Shown here: one piece after another, positions 9,557 to 17,532 of the stretch
How positions within the stretch are numbered: position 1 is the first letter of the stretch
Layout of the letters: each line of letters starts with the position of its first letter
Assembly: GCA_963746825.1 (NCBI GenBank)
Contig: CAVVCU010000011.1
Coordinates: 55,494 to 119,493, forward strand
Source of the DNA: JACVRW01 sp963746825
GTDB taxonomy: Bacteria > Actinomycetota > Thermoleophilia > Solirubrobacterales > Thermoleophilaceae
Reading direction: 5' to 3'
Length of the DNA: 64,000 nucleotides
Position numbers and translations under genes: made by a program
The notes under the pieces: model-generated
Told to the model about the DNA's origin: nothing
Database searches by the model: none
What the model saw: only the letters and a program-made list of their open reading frames with translations

Positions 9557-11020
9557 ATGCCCCTTTTTCTCTGCGCCCTCGTGGCGCTGCTCTGCTGTGC
9601 GCCCGTGGCCGCCGCGGCCGACCGGCCCCACGTGGTCGTGCTGATGACCGACGACCAGACCGTGGCGGACCTGGAGGCCATGCCGCGCACCCACGCGCTG
9701 CTCGGCGCCGGCGGGGTGACCTTCGACCGCTCGTACGTGTCCTATCCGCTGTGCTGCCCCTCGCGGGCCACCTTCCTGAGCGGCCAGTACGCCCACAACC
9801 ACAACGTGCTCGGCCTGCACCCGCCCACCGGCGGCTACGGGCGCTTCGACGCGTTCGAGTCGCTCCCCGTGTGGCTCGAGCGGGCGGGCTACCACACGGC
9901 GCACGTGGGCAAGTACCTCAACGGCTACGGCACGGACATCCCGTCCGCCCCGCCACCCGGTTGGAGCGACTGGTACGGCGCCGTGGACGACTCGACCTAC
10001 CGGATGTGGGGCTTCACGCTCAACGAGAACGGCGAGGAGCGCACGTACGGCTCGCCCTTCGACGACGACCCGGGCAACTACCAGACCGACGTGCTCGCCC
10101 GCAAGGCGGTCGACGTGATCGAGGACCACGCGACCGGAGTGGAGCCGCTGTTCCTGTCGCTCGCCTTCCTCGCGCCTCATCACGAGGGAAGCTCAATCCG
10201 CAGCTTCACCGGGCGCATCGTGCGTGCGGCGCCGCGCCACTCCGGGAGCCTCGCCACCAAGTTCTTTCGCCGTCCTCCCGGCTTCAACGAGGCCGATATC
10301 TCCGACAAGCCGTTCTTCCTGCGCCGCAAGCCGCGGCTGGACGCGGCCCAGGTGGCCCGCATAGCGGCCAACTACCGGGCGCGCCAGGAATCGCTGCTGG
10401 CGGTGGACGAGGCGGTGGAGGAGATCGTCGAGGCCCTGCGCGCGGCCGGGCAGCTCGACAACACATACGTGATGCTCACCTCCGACAACGGCTTCATGCA
10501 GGGCGAGCACCGCGTGCCCACCGGCAAGATGCTGCCCTACGACCCGTCGACGCAGGTGCCGCTGCTGCTGCGCGGGCCGGGGCTGCCCCAGGACGAGGTG
10601 TCCCAGGCCCTGGTGGGCAACGTCGACCTGGCCCCGACCATCCTCGAGATCGCGGGCGCCGTCTCCCCCAAGCCGCTCGACGGCCGCTCCCTGCTGCCAC
10701 CCGCGCGTGACCCGGGGCTGAAGCCCCGGCGCTCGCTGCTGCACGAGACCGGCGGCCAGAGCTTCGTGCGCCGCATCGATCAGGACGTGACCGGCCTGCC
10801 GCCGATCCGAAACCTGCGCAGCTACCGGGCGATCCGCACCGACCGCTGGCTCTACGTCCAGTACCGCGGGGGCCAGCGCGAGCTCTACGACCTCGAGCAG
10901 GACCCGTATCAGCTGGAATCGCTGCACCGCTCGAAGCCACACGCCCGGCTCGAGGCGCGCCTGGCGCGCCGCCTGGCGCGGCTGGCCCGCTGCGCGGGTC
11001 CCGCCTGCCTTAGCTACTAG
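9557..11020 (+). CDS. Secreted sulfatase, glucosamine-6-sulfatase-like
   Basis: The 487-residue protein has a signal peptide (residues 1-21) and a type I sulfatase domain. The formylglycine motif C66-C67-P-S-R is present, in the CCPSR version seen in N-acetylglucosamine-6-sulfatase and Sulf enzymes, followed by ATFLSGQYAHNHNV, which also matches that group. Metal-binding residues are visible at TDDQ (about residue 32) and TSDNG (about 310). It should hydrolyse sulfate esters outside the membrane after maturation by a formylglycine-generating enzyme, which is not in the window. It begins the run of three sulfatase-superfamily genes and is the only one with an intact active site. Substrate is unknown. 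Confidence 0.88.
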   Translation: MPLFLCALVALLCCAPVAAAADRPHVVVLMTDDQTVADLEAMPRTHALLGAGGVTFDRSYVSYPLCCPSRATFLSGQYAHNHNVLGLHPPTGGYGRFDAFESLPVWLERAGYHTAHVGKYLNGYGTDIPSAPPPGWSDWYGAVDDSTYRMWGFTLNENGEERTYGSPFDDDPGNYQTDVLARKAVDVIEDHATGVEPLFLSLAFLAPHHEGSSIRSFTGRIVRAAPRHSGSLATKFFRRPPGFNEADISDKPFFLRRKPRLDAAQVARIAANYRARQESLLAVDEAVEEIVEALRAAGQLDNTYVMLTSDNGFMQGEHRVPTGKMLPYDPSTQVPLLLRGPGLPQDEVSQALVGNVDLAPTILEIAGAVSPKPLDGRSLLPPARDPGLKPRRSLLHETGGQSFVRRIDQDVTGLPPIRNLRSYRAIRTDRWLYVQYRGGQRELYDLEQDPYQLESLHRSKPHARLEARLARRLARLARCAGPACLSY

Positions 11021-11063
11021 CGCGCAGCCGGCGCGGCGCGAGCTGCCTGGCGGCGGATGCCAG

Positions 11064-11224
11064 CGTCTTAACGGCAGCAACGAGGGTCAGAGGAGCGGCC
11101 GCATTCGCCGACTTTGCCACCGCTATACGGGGGTAAACCCGGCAACGTGCCCCCACAGCCGTATCAGCAGCGCGACAGAGGTAACGACTCGGCCCGTTCA
11201 CCCCTCGTTGCTGCCGTTCAGACG
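11064..11224. repeat. Long inverted repeat with 22-bp arms (candidate structured RNA or mobile repeat)
   Basis: The left arm 11064-11085 and the right arm 11203-11224 are reverse complements with one mismatch, both containing AACGGCAGCAACGAGG. Inside, ATACGGGGG near 11125 can pair with the CCCCC and CCGTAT near 11150, giving nested pairing. TTAACGGCAGCAAC (11068-11081), GCCGACTTTGCC and GCAACGTGCC recur in the intergenic region at 32.6-32.9 kb. It does not match a riboswitch consensus I know. Confidence 0.65.
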
Positions 11225-11284
11225 GCCGACAGCGCCAGGCGGCCGATCGCGCAGCGCAGCCGTGGACCCCGCCCAGCCCTCCAC

Positions 11285-11290
11285 TAGTCT
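11285..11290 (+). promoter_or_regulatory. TANNNT -10 box, leaderless start
   Basis: TAGTCT ends 6 nt before the GTG at 11297, and no ribosome binding site is present. Confidence 0.5.
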
Positions 11291-11296
11291 CCCCGC

Positions 11297-12826
11297 GTGC
11301 CCATCACGCGGAGAGGATTCGTTGGCGCCGGGGCGGCGGGGGCTGCCGCACTCGGCATGAGCGCCTGCGGCGACGATTACTTCGAGCCCGCCACCGATCA
11401 CTCCGACGACGCGCCGAACGCGCTGCTGATCTTCAGCGACTCCACGCGCGCGGACTTCATCGGCGCCTACAACCCGGACTCGCTCGCCAAGACGCCCAAC
11501 CTCGACGCCCTGGCCGCGGACTCGCTGCGCTTCTCGCGCGCGGTGCCCGAGGCCATGCCCACCGGCCCCGCGCGGCGCGCGCTGCTCACCGGCGTGCGCT
11601 CGTTTCCCTTCCGCAACTACGTGCCCACCAAGGGCCTGCCCGTGGGCCCGGGCTGGACTCCGATCCCCGATCACCACCCGATCTTCACCAAGGTGATGGC
11701 CGAGGCCGGGGTGGAGACGGCCTACTGCACCGACAACCCCTTCCTGATCGGCCCGCGCTTCGGCAACTTCCGCCGCACGCTCGACGAGGTCAAGCCCAGC
11801 TTCTCCCAGGGGGCCTACCGCTTTCTCAACAAGCCCTTCAAGCGCCCGGCCACGCGGAGCACCATCGAGCGCTACCTGCTGCCGGAGCTGTCCGACTCGG
11901 TCGAGGTGGGGCGCCTGCGCGCGATGGCCGGATGGAACTCGATCTACCGCGAGCGGGAGGCCCAGTACCCGACCGCGCGCGTGGTGCGCAGCGGAATCAA
12001 CCTGGTCGACGATCTGGCCAAGCAACGCCCGTTCTTCCTGGGCGTCGACGCGTTCGACCCACACGAGCCCCTCGACGCGCCCCAGGCCTTCCAGCTGGCC
12101 GCCGGGTCACCCAAGGGCATCGAGGCCTCGGACGGCATCATTCCCATCCAGCCCTTCGAGACCCCGTACTCGTGGGCGGTCGACGTGGACACCGACGACG
12201 AGACGGTGCAGCGCGTGCGCGAGCTCTACGCCGCCGAGATCACCTACCTCGACGAGTGGATCGGGCGGCTGATGAACAAGATGGCCGACGAGAAGCTGCT
12301 CGACGAGACGATGGTGGTGTACATGTCCGACCACGGGCTGACCATGGGCGAGCACGGGATCCTGGGCAAGCACGCCGCCCGCGCCCAGTGGCACATCTAC
12401 CACGTGCCGGCCATGATCCGGCATCCCGAGGGCAAGCTCGCCGGCCAGACGAGCGACTTCTTCGCCTCAACCCACGACGTGCCGCGCACGATCCTCTCGA
12501 TGATGGGGATCCGCGCGCCCGGGCAGATGAACGGCGAGGACCTCTCGGTGATCTTCGACGGGAAGGAGCCGCCCGAGCGGCGCTGGTTCACCTCCTGCTA
12601 CGACGACCACGTGCTCGCGGGCGACGCCGACTGGTTCCTGCTGGCCGACAGCGAGGGGCAGCGCAAGCGCCTCTACGACCGCCGCAGCGACCCCGAGGAG
12701 CTGAACGACGTGGCGGCCGAGAATCCCCAGATGGTCGACCTGCTCTGGCGCACGCTCGAGGACGAGGCCGGGGGCACCCTGCCCCAGTTCGGCCCGTCGG
12801 CGCCGAAGGCGGTCATCGGGGGATGA
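11297..12826 (+). CDS. Sulfatase-superfamily lipoprotein with Thr at the nucleophile position
   Basis: This 509-residue protein starts with a twin-arginine signal (TRRGFVGAG) ending in a lipobox ALGMSAC (Cys24), so it is probably a Tat-exported membrane-anchored lipoprotein. The alkaline-phosphatase/sulfatase fold is recognisable: a metal motif SDSTRAD near residue 47, LLTG after the active-site segment, and SDHG plus GEHG near residue 345. At the formylglycine position the motif reads T89-G-P-A-R where sulfatases have C/S-x-P/A-x-R. Thr cannot become formylglycine by the known route. It may be a phosphotransferase or phosphodiesterase of the superfamily (some use Thr) or may be inactive. It overlaps the next gene by 4 bp (ATGA). 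Confidence 0.78.
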   Translation: MPITRRGFVGAGAAGAAALGMSACGDDYFEPATDHSDDAPNALLIFSDSTRADFIGAYNPDSLAKTPNLDALAADSLRFSRAVPEAMPTGPARRALLTGVRSFPFRNYVPTKGLPVGPGWTPIPDHHPIFTKVMAEAGVETAYCTDNPFLIGPRFGNFRRTLDEVKPSFSQGAYRFLNKPFKRPATRSTIERYLLPELSDSVEVGRLRAMAGWNSIYREREAQYPTARVVRSGINLVDDLAKQRPFFLGVDAFDPHEPLDAPQAFQLAAGSPKGIEASDGIIPIQPFETPYSWAVDVDTDDETVQRVRELYAAEITYLDEWIGRLMNKMADEKLLDETMVVYMSDHGLTMGEHGILGKHAARAQWHIYHVPAMIRHPEGKLAGQTSDFFASTHDVPRTILSMMGIRAPGQMNGEDLSVIFDGKEPPERRWFTSCYDDHVLAGDADWFLLADSEGQRKRLYDRRSDPEELNDVAAENPQMVDLLWRTLEDEAGGTLPQFGPSAPKAVIGG

Positions 12827-14358
12827 AGCCCCGGCAAGGCCTCACGCGTCGCAGCCTCCTGCGCCGCGGCGGCGCCACCGCCGCGGGAGCCGCCGCACTG
12901 GGCGGCCTCGCGCTGCCCGCCCGAGCCGCGGCCCAGGCCGACGAGGCGCGCGGGCCGAGCGCGGTGCTGGTGGTGCTGCCGCTCGTGCGCGCCGACTACG
13001 TGGACGCGTTCGAGGGCGGCTCCGGGACCGAGACTCCCAACCTCGACGAGTTGACGGGCGAGTCGCTGCGCTTCGACCGCGCGATACCCGAGTGCATGCC
13101 CTCGCTGCCGGTGCGGCGCACGCTGGTGACCGGCATGCGGTCGTATCCCTTCCGGGACTGGAAGAACACCGAGGGCATGCCCGCCGTGCCCGGCTACAAC
13201 CCGGTGTGGGACTGGCAGCCGGTGATGACCGAGACCATGCGCGAGGCCGGCGTGACGACCGCCTACGTGACCGACAACCCGGTGCTCGAGGGGCCGCGCT
13301 TCCCCGACGTCGAGCGCCCGGGCGGGGGACCGGAGTCCAGCAGCGACACGGGCATCCCCGGCGAGATCGCGGCGTTCAAGCGCGCCTCGGCCGCCACCGA
13401 GCGCACCTTCCGCGCGGGGATCGAGGCCCTCGGCCGGCTCTCCGGCCCCGAGAGCTTCTTCCTGGCCATCGATCCCTTCGACCCGGTCGACGCCACCGAG
13501 GCGCCGCCGATCTACGTCAAGCCCGGCGAGGTCGAGGACGAGGGGATCGGCCCGATGGACGACCGCTTGCAGGAGCTGCGGTGGGGCGACGCCGACGTCG
13601 ACGCGCTGCGCGAGGCATACCGCGGCCACGTCGAGCTGGTGGACGAGTGGGTGGGGCGCCTGATGGACGAGGTGCCCGAGAACGCGCTCGTGTTCCTGCT
13701 GGGAGACATCGGCGTGGCGCTGGGCGAGCACGATTACATCGGCCGTGGCGCGCCCACCTCGCACCGCGAGTCCTACGAGATCCCCTACCTGATCCGCCAC
13801 CCCGACGGCACCATGGCAGGCGACGACATCGACTGGTTGGCCTCCACTCACGACGTGGCGCCCACGCTGCTGTCGTACATGGGCCTCAACATTCCCGGCA
13901 AGATGTGGGGCGAGGACCTGACCGCGCTGTTCGACGACGTGGACGAGGAGGACCTCTATCCCCGGCCCTACTCGATCACCGGGAGCGGATCGCTGATCAT
14001 GGTGCGCGACGACCGATGGCTGATGGTGGCCGACCGCGAGGCGATCGAGCGGCGCATGTACGACGACGACGAAGAGGTCGAGGACGACATCAAGCGCTAC
14101 GACAACATCGCCAACGAGGACACGGGCCAGCTCACCGAGATGTCGATCGCCGCGGTGACGGTGGCAGGTGGGACGCTGCCCGAGTTCGGTCCCGACGGCG
14201 CCACGCGGCCGCCACCCGACCGCGGCGACGACGATGGCGATGACGACGGCATCCCCAACGACTTCGACGCCGTCGACAACGACGAGGAGCTCGACGGCGT
14301 GGAGCCGGAGGACCTTGATTTCGACGGCCGCGACCCTGAGGACCGCGGCAAGAAGTGA
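12823..14358 (+). CDS. Degenerate sulfatase-like Tat-exported protein with acidic Ca-binding-like tail
   Basis: This 511-residue paralogue of the preceding protein has a Tat signal (LTRRSLLRRGG, cleavage near ARAAAQA) but no lipobox cysteine. The active-site segment reads S94-L-P-V-R, formally a Ser-type motif. However, the first metal motif seen as SDST in its neighbour is replaced by LPLV, and SDHG is replaced by GDIG. Loss of metal ligands suggests it does not catalyse sulfate hydrolysis. The C-terminus (about residues 465-511) is strongly acidic, with DDDGDDDGIPNDFD and DEELDGVEPEDLD resembling calcium-binding thrombospondin type 3 loops. Start ATG overlaps the upstream stop, and the MFS gene overlaps its stop (GTGA). 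Confidence 0.75.
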   Translation: MKPRQGLTRRSLLRRGGATAAGAAALGGLALPARAAAQADEARGPSAVLVVLPLVRADYVDAFEGGSGTETPNLDELTGESLRFDRAIPECMPSLPVRRTLVTGMRSYPFRDWKNTEGMPAVPGYNPVWDWQPVMTETMREAGVTTAYVTDNPVLEGPRFPDVERPGGGPESSSDTGIPGEIAAFKRASAATERTFRAGIEALGRLSGPESFFLAIDPFDPVDATEAPPIYVKPGEVEDEGIGPMDDRLQELRWGDADVDALREAYRGHVELVDEWVGRLMDEVPENALVFLLGDIGVALGEHDYIGRGAPTSHRESYEIPYLIRHPDGTMAGDDIDWLASTHDVAPTLLSYMGLNIPGKMWGEDLTALFDDVDEEDLYPRPYSITGSGSLIMVRDDRWLMVADREAIERRMYDDDEEVEDDIKRYDNIANEDTGQLTEMSIAAVTVAGGTLPEFGPDGATRPPPDRGDDDGDDDGIPNDFDAVDNDEELDGVEPEDLDFDGRDPEDRGKK

Positions 14359-16097
14359 GCGACGAGCGCACAGGGACCGACGAGCGGACCAACCCGTCGG
14401 CCGAGTTCCTCTACGCCAACAAGTGGCGCATCTTCGGCGTGATGATGATCGGCTGGGCGATGTCCCTGATCGACGTGTCGATCGTGAACATCGCGGTCCC
14501 CGAGCTCCAGGACGAGCTGTCGACCGACATCTCCACGGTCACCTGGGTCATCAACGCCTACAACATCATGTTCGCCATCCTGCTCGTGTCGATGGGCCGC
14601 CTCGCCGACCAGTTCGGCCGCAAGCGCTTCTTCATGATCGGGATGGCGGTGTTCACGATCGGCTCCGCCCTCTGCGCGATCTCCTGGTCGGTGGAGTGGC
14701 TGATCGGCTTTCGCGTGATCCAGGGCATCGGGGCCGGAATCCTGGCCCCGCTCGGCTTCGCCCTGACCGTGCTGGTGTTCCCGCCGGAGCAGCGCGGCCG
14801 CGGGCTGGCGCTGATCGCGGTGATCGCGCTGGTGTCCTCGGCGTTCGGCCCGGTGCTGGGCGGCGTGCTGATCGAGGTGGCGAGCTGGGAGTGGATCTTC
14901 CTGATCAACATCCCCTTCGGGATCGTGGGCATCTTCCTCGCCTGGCGCTGGTGGCCCGAGACCTGGGACCTGAGCGCCGGCCGCCAGGTCGACGTGCGGG
15001 GCATGGTGCTGCTCGGGCTCGCCGTGTTCTGCCTGACCGTGGCGCTGGTGGAGGCCAACCCCTTCGACGGCAGCCTGGCGCTGTGGCTCAGCCTCATGCA
15101 GGCGGCGATCCTGCTGGGCGCCACGTTCATCTGGTGGGAGCGCCGCGCCCCCAACCCGATGATCAAGCCGGGGCTGTTCGCCAACAAGCAGTTCCGCAAC
15201 GCGAACATCGGGATGCTGCTCTTCGGCGCGGGCGCGATCGGCACGCTGCTGCTGCTGTCGCTCGTGTTCACCAACCTGTGGGGCTACGACCCGATCGAGG
15301 CCGCGCTGGCATTGGCCGTGGTGCCGGTCTGCGGCCTCCTCGCGTGGCCGTTCGTGGGCCGCCTGGCCGACACCCGCGCCCCGGGCGAGCTGGCCAAGCC
15401 CGCGCTCGCGCTGATGGCCATCGGCCTGGTGATCGTGTCGTTCCTGCCCTCCACCGCGGGGGACGCCTTCGCCTACCTGCGGATCCTGCCCGGGCTGATC
15501 CTGATCGGGGTGGGCATGGGCATCGGCTTCCCCGCGCTCAACGTTGGCGCCATGGGGGCCGTGGCCGGACCCGAGGTGGGCCTGGCCTCGGGAGTGCTGA
15601 ACACCGCGCGCCAGCTGGGTGCCGCGATCGGCGTGGCCGTGCTCATCGCCACCTTCGGGGGCGCGCTGCACGCGCACATGTCCTGGTTCGCCGACGAGGA
15701 GATCGAGGACATCGTCGGCGAGTGGGAGATTCCGGCGCCGGAGGCGGGGCTCGTGATCCAGTCGACGCTGCACGACTACACGGGCGGCACGAGCGACCGC
15801 TTCGTGGCCTCACCGGGCTTCGACGAGGAGATCATCCGCCAGACCGCCGGCTCGGCGCGCGAGGGCTTCGCCTGGGCCTTCCGCCACGCGGCGCTGCTGA
15901 TCCTGTCCGTGCTGCCGCTGCTCGGCGCGCTGCGAAGAACGCCGGCGCAGGCCCAGGCCGAGTTCATGGCGCAGATGAAGGCCAAGCAGGCCCAGGGAGC
16001 GCCCGCTCCGGGCGACGGCAACGGCTCGGACGGCGACGGCGCGGCCGGCGACGGTCAGGCGCCGGCGGGCGAGAAGCCCGCGCCCGCGACCTCGTAG
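14355..16097 (+). CDS. MFS multidrug/metabolite exporter, DHA2 (14-TM) family
   Basis: The 580-residue protein has about 14 hydrophobic segments and the DHA2 signatures: SLIDVSIVNIAVPELQ in the first helix, WVINAYN, GRLADQFGRKRFF in loop 2-3 and GFRVIQGIGAGI (motif C-like) in helix 5. It should export small molecules using the proton gradient. It is translationally coupled (GTGA) to the two sulfatase-like genes, so its cargo may relate to them, but this is only context. The hydrophilic C-terminal tail is rich in Gly, Asp and Ala. Its last 43 bp overlap the end of the convergent PHP-APS kinase gene. Confidence 0.88.
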   Translation: MSDERTGTDERTNPSAEFLYANKWRIFGVMMIGWAMSLIDVSIVNIAVPELQDELSTDISTVTWVINAYNIMFAILLVSMGRLADQFGRKRFFMIGMAVFTIGSALCAISWSVEWLIGFRVIQGIGAGILAPLGFALTVLVFPPEQRGRGLALIAVIALVSSAFGPVLGGVLIEVASWEWIFLINIPFGIVGIFLAWRWWPETWDLSAGRQVDVRGMVLLGLAVFCLTVALVEANPFDGSLALWLSLMQAAILLGATFIWWERRAPNPMIKPGLFANKQFRNANIGMLLFGAGAIGTLLLLSLVFTNLWGYDPIEAALALAVVPVCGLLAWPFVGRLADTRAPGELAKPALALMAIGLVIVSFLPSTAGDAFAYLRILPGLILIGVGMGIGFPALNVGAMGAVAGPEVGLASGVLNTARQLGAAIGVAVLIATFGGALHAHMSWFADEEIEDIVGEWEIPAPEAGLVIQSTLHDYTGGTSDRFVASPGFDEEIIRQTAGSAREGFAWAFRHAALLILSVLPLLGALRRTPAQAQAEFMAQMKAKQAQGAPAPGDGNGSDGDGAAGDGQAPAGEKPAPATS

Positions 16098-17513
16098 CCC
16101 TGCAGGCGCTGCTCGACCAGCGCCACCAGGCGCTCGGCCGACTCCTGCGGGCTCTCCTGCTCGGTGTCGATCAGCAGCTCGGGCGACCGTGGCTCCTCGT
16201 AGGGGTCGGAGACCCCGGTGAAGCCAGAGATCTTGCCCGCGCGCGCCTGCTCGTAGAGGCCCTTCACGTCGCGGCGCTCGCACTCGTCGACCGAGGCGCG
16301 CACGTACACCTCCACGAAGCGCTCGCCCATCATCGCCCGCGCCTGGTCGCGCGCGGCCCGGAAGGGTGAGACGGCGGCCACGAAGGTGACCACCCCGTTT
16401 CGCGACAGCAGGTTCGACACCCAGGCGATGCGGCGCACGTTGATGTCGCGGTCCTGGCGCGAGAAGCCGAGGCCGGCGCACAGGTTCTGACGCACGTCGT
16501 CGCCGTCGAGCACCTCCACTCGGCGCCCGCGGTCGCGCAGCTCGCCCGCGGCGACGCGCCCGATGGTCGACTTGCCCGAGCCCGACAGGCCGGTGAGCCA
16601 GACGCACAGGCCGTCCCCGCCGCGCGCGGGCGCGGCGAGCGTGCCGTGGGCGATCGGCCCGAGGTTCGCCTCGCGCCCGTGCTCCTCGAAGGCGCGGAAC
16701 TCGCTGAAGAGCCGGTGGCCGGGCCCGTGGTAATCGGCCGACCCCGTGGTGAGCAGGCCGAGCTCGGTGCAGCGATCGGCGAGCAGCAGCGTCTGCTCGC
16801 GCGTGTGGGAGGTGTAGAAGACCTCGACGCCGTCGAGGCCCGCCGCGCGATAGCGCTCGATCGCGGCCAGCACCTCCTCGTCGCTCTTGATGTCCCAGAA
16901 CGGGTGCGCCCAGATCGCCACCCCGGCGGCATCGTGGATCCACCCGATCGCCTCCTCGACGGTGGGGTGGGTGCGTGCGACATAGCCCGGAGTCCCCTGG
17001 ATCAGGTAGGCGGGAATGAAGCTCGAGACATCCTCGTGCCCCTCGTCGGCCAGGCGCTCCGCGTTGGCCGGGTGGGCGAGCACGGCGGCGGCCAGGTGCG
17101 GGCGGCCCACCGGCTTCCCCTCCTGCTTGCGCGCCTCGATCGGGGCGGGGTCGACCTCGAAGCCCAGCTCGCGCAGCCGCGCGGCCATCGCGTCGGCGCG
17201 CCGCCCGCGGTCCGCGCGCGCGTCGAGCAGGCGCTCGGCCAGCAGCGAGCTGCGGTGGTCGATCCCGTAGCCGAGCACGTGAAGGTCCTCGTAGGCGCCG
17301 TCGACCGCCGAGATCTCCGTGGCGGGCACCACCCGGACGCCGTGCAGCGCGCCGGCGGCCAGCGCCTCGTCGACACCGTCGACGGTGTCGTGGTCGGAAA
17401 GGGCAAGCAGCTCCACCCCGGCGAGAGCGGCATTCTCGACCACCTGCGCCGGGCGACAGCTCACCGTCGGAGAGCAGCGAGTGCGACTGCAGGTCGAAGA
17501 GCGGGCCGGGCAC
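16055..17513 (-). CDS. Fusion of PHP-family phosphoesterase and APS kinase (frameshifted near N-terminus)
   Basis: The N-terminal part (about residues 1-290) is a PHP phosphoesterase of the TrpH/YciV type: FDLQSHSLLSDG, ALSDHDTVDG, PATEIS, IWAHPFWD and TGSADYHG carry the metal ligands, with Gln replacing the usual first His. The C-terminal part is a full APS kinase: Walker A GLSGSGKST near residue 307, LDGDDVR, LGFSRQDRDINVRR, and GLYEQARAGKISGFTG. APS kinase makes PAPS from APS; some PHP proteins of this type remove the 3'-phosphate from PAP, the by-product of PAPS use. About 485 residues result if one extra base near 17455 (between SDGELSP and AQVVEN) is removed. The GTG start is supported by a TACGCT box 7 nt upstream. 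Confidence 0.85.
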
Positions 17514-17520
17514 GCGCGCA

Positions 17521-17526
17521 AGCGTA
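17521..17526 (-). promoter_or_regulatory. TANNNT -10 box, leaderless start
   Basis: TACGCT on the minus strand lies 7 nt before the GTG at 17513 and supports that start for the PHP-APS kinase gene. Confidence 0.5.
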
Positions 17527-17532
17527 CTTGAG

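Larger units (their letters stand above)
11021..11296. other. 276-bp intergenic region containing inverted-repeat element
   Basis: No coding sequence is visible here. The gap holds the inverted repeat at 11064-11224 and the promoter of the next gene. A GCGAGCTGCC block at about 11038 is also found beside the related element at 32.8 kb. Confidence 0.6.

Noticed and set aside
11064..11224. Riboswitch (cyclic-di-GMP, cobalamin or similar)
   Set aside because: The GGCAAA-like string and nearby GGDEF gene suggested it, but no consensus core of a known class is matched.
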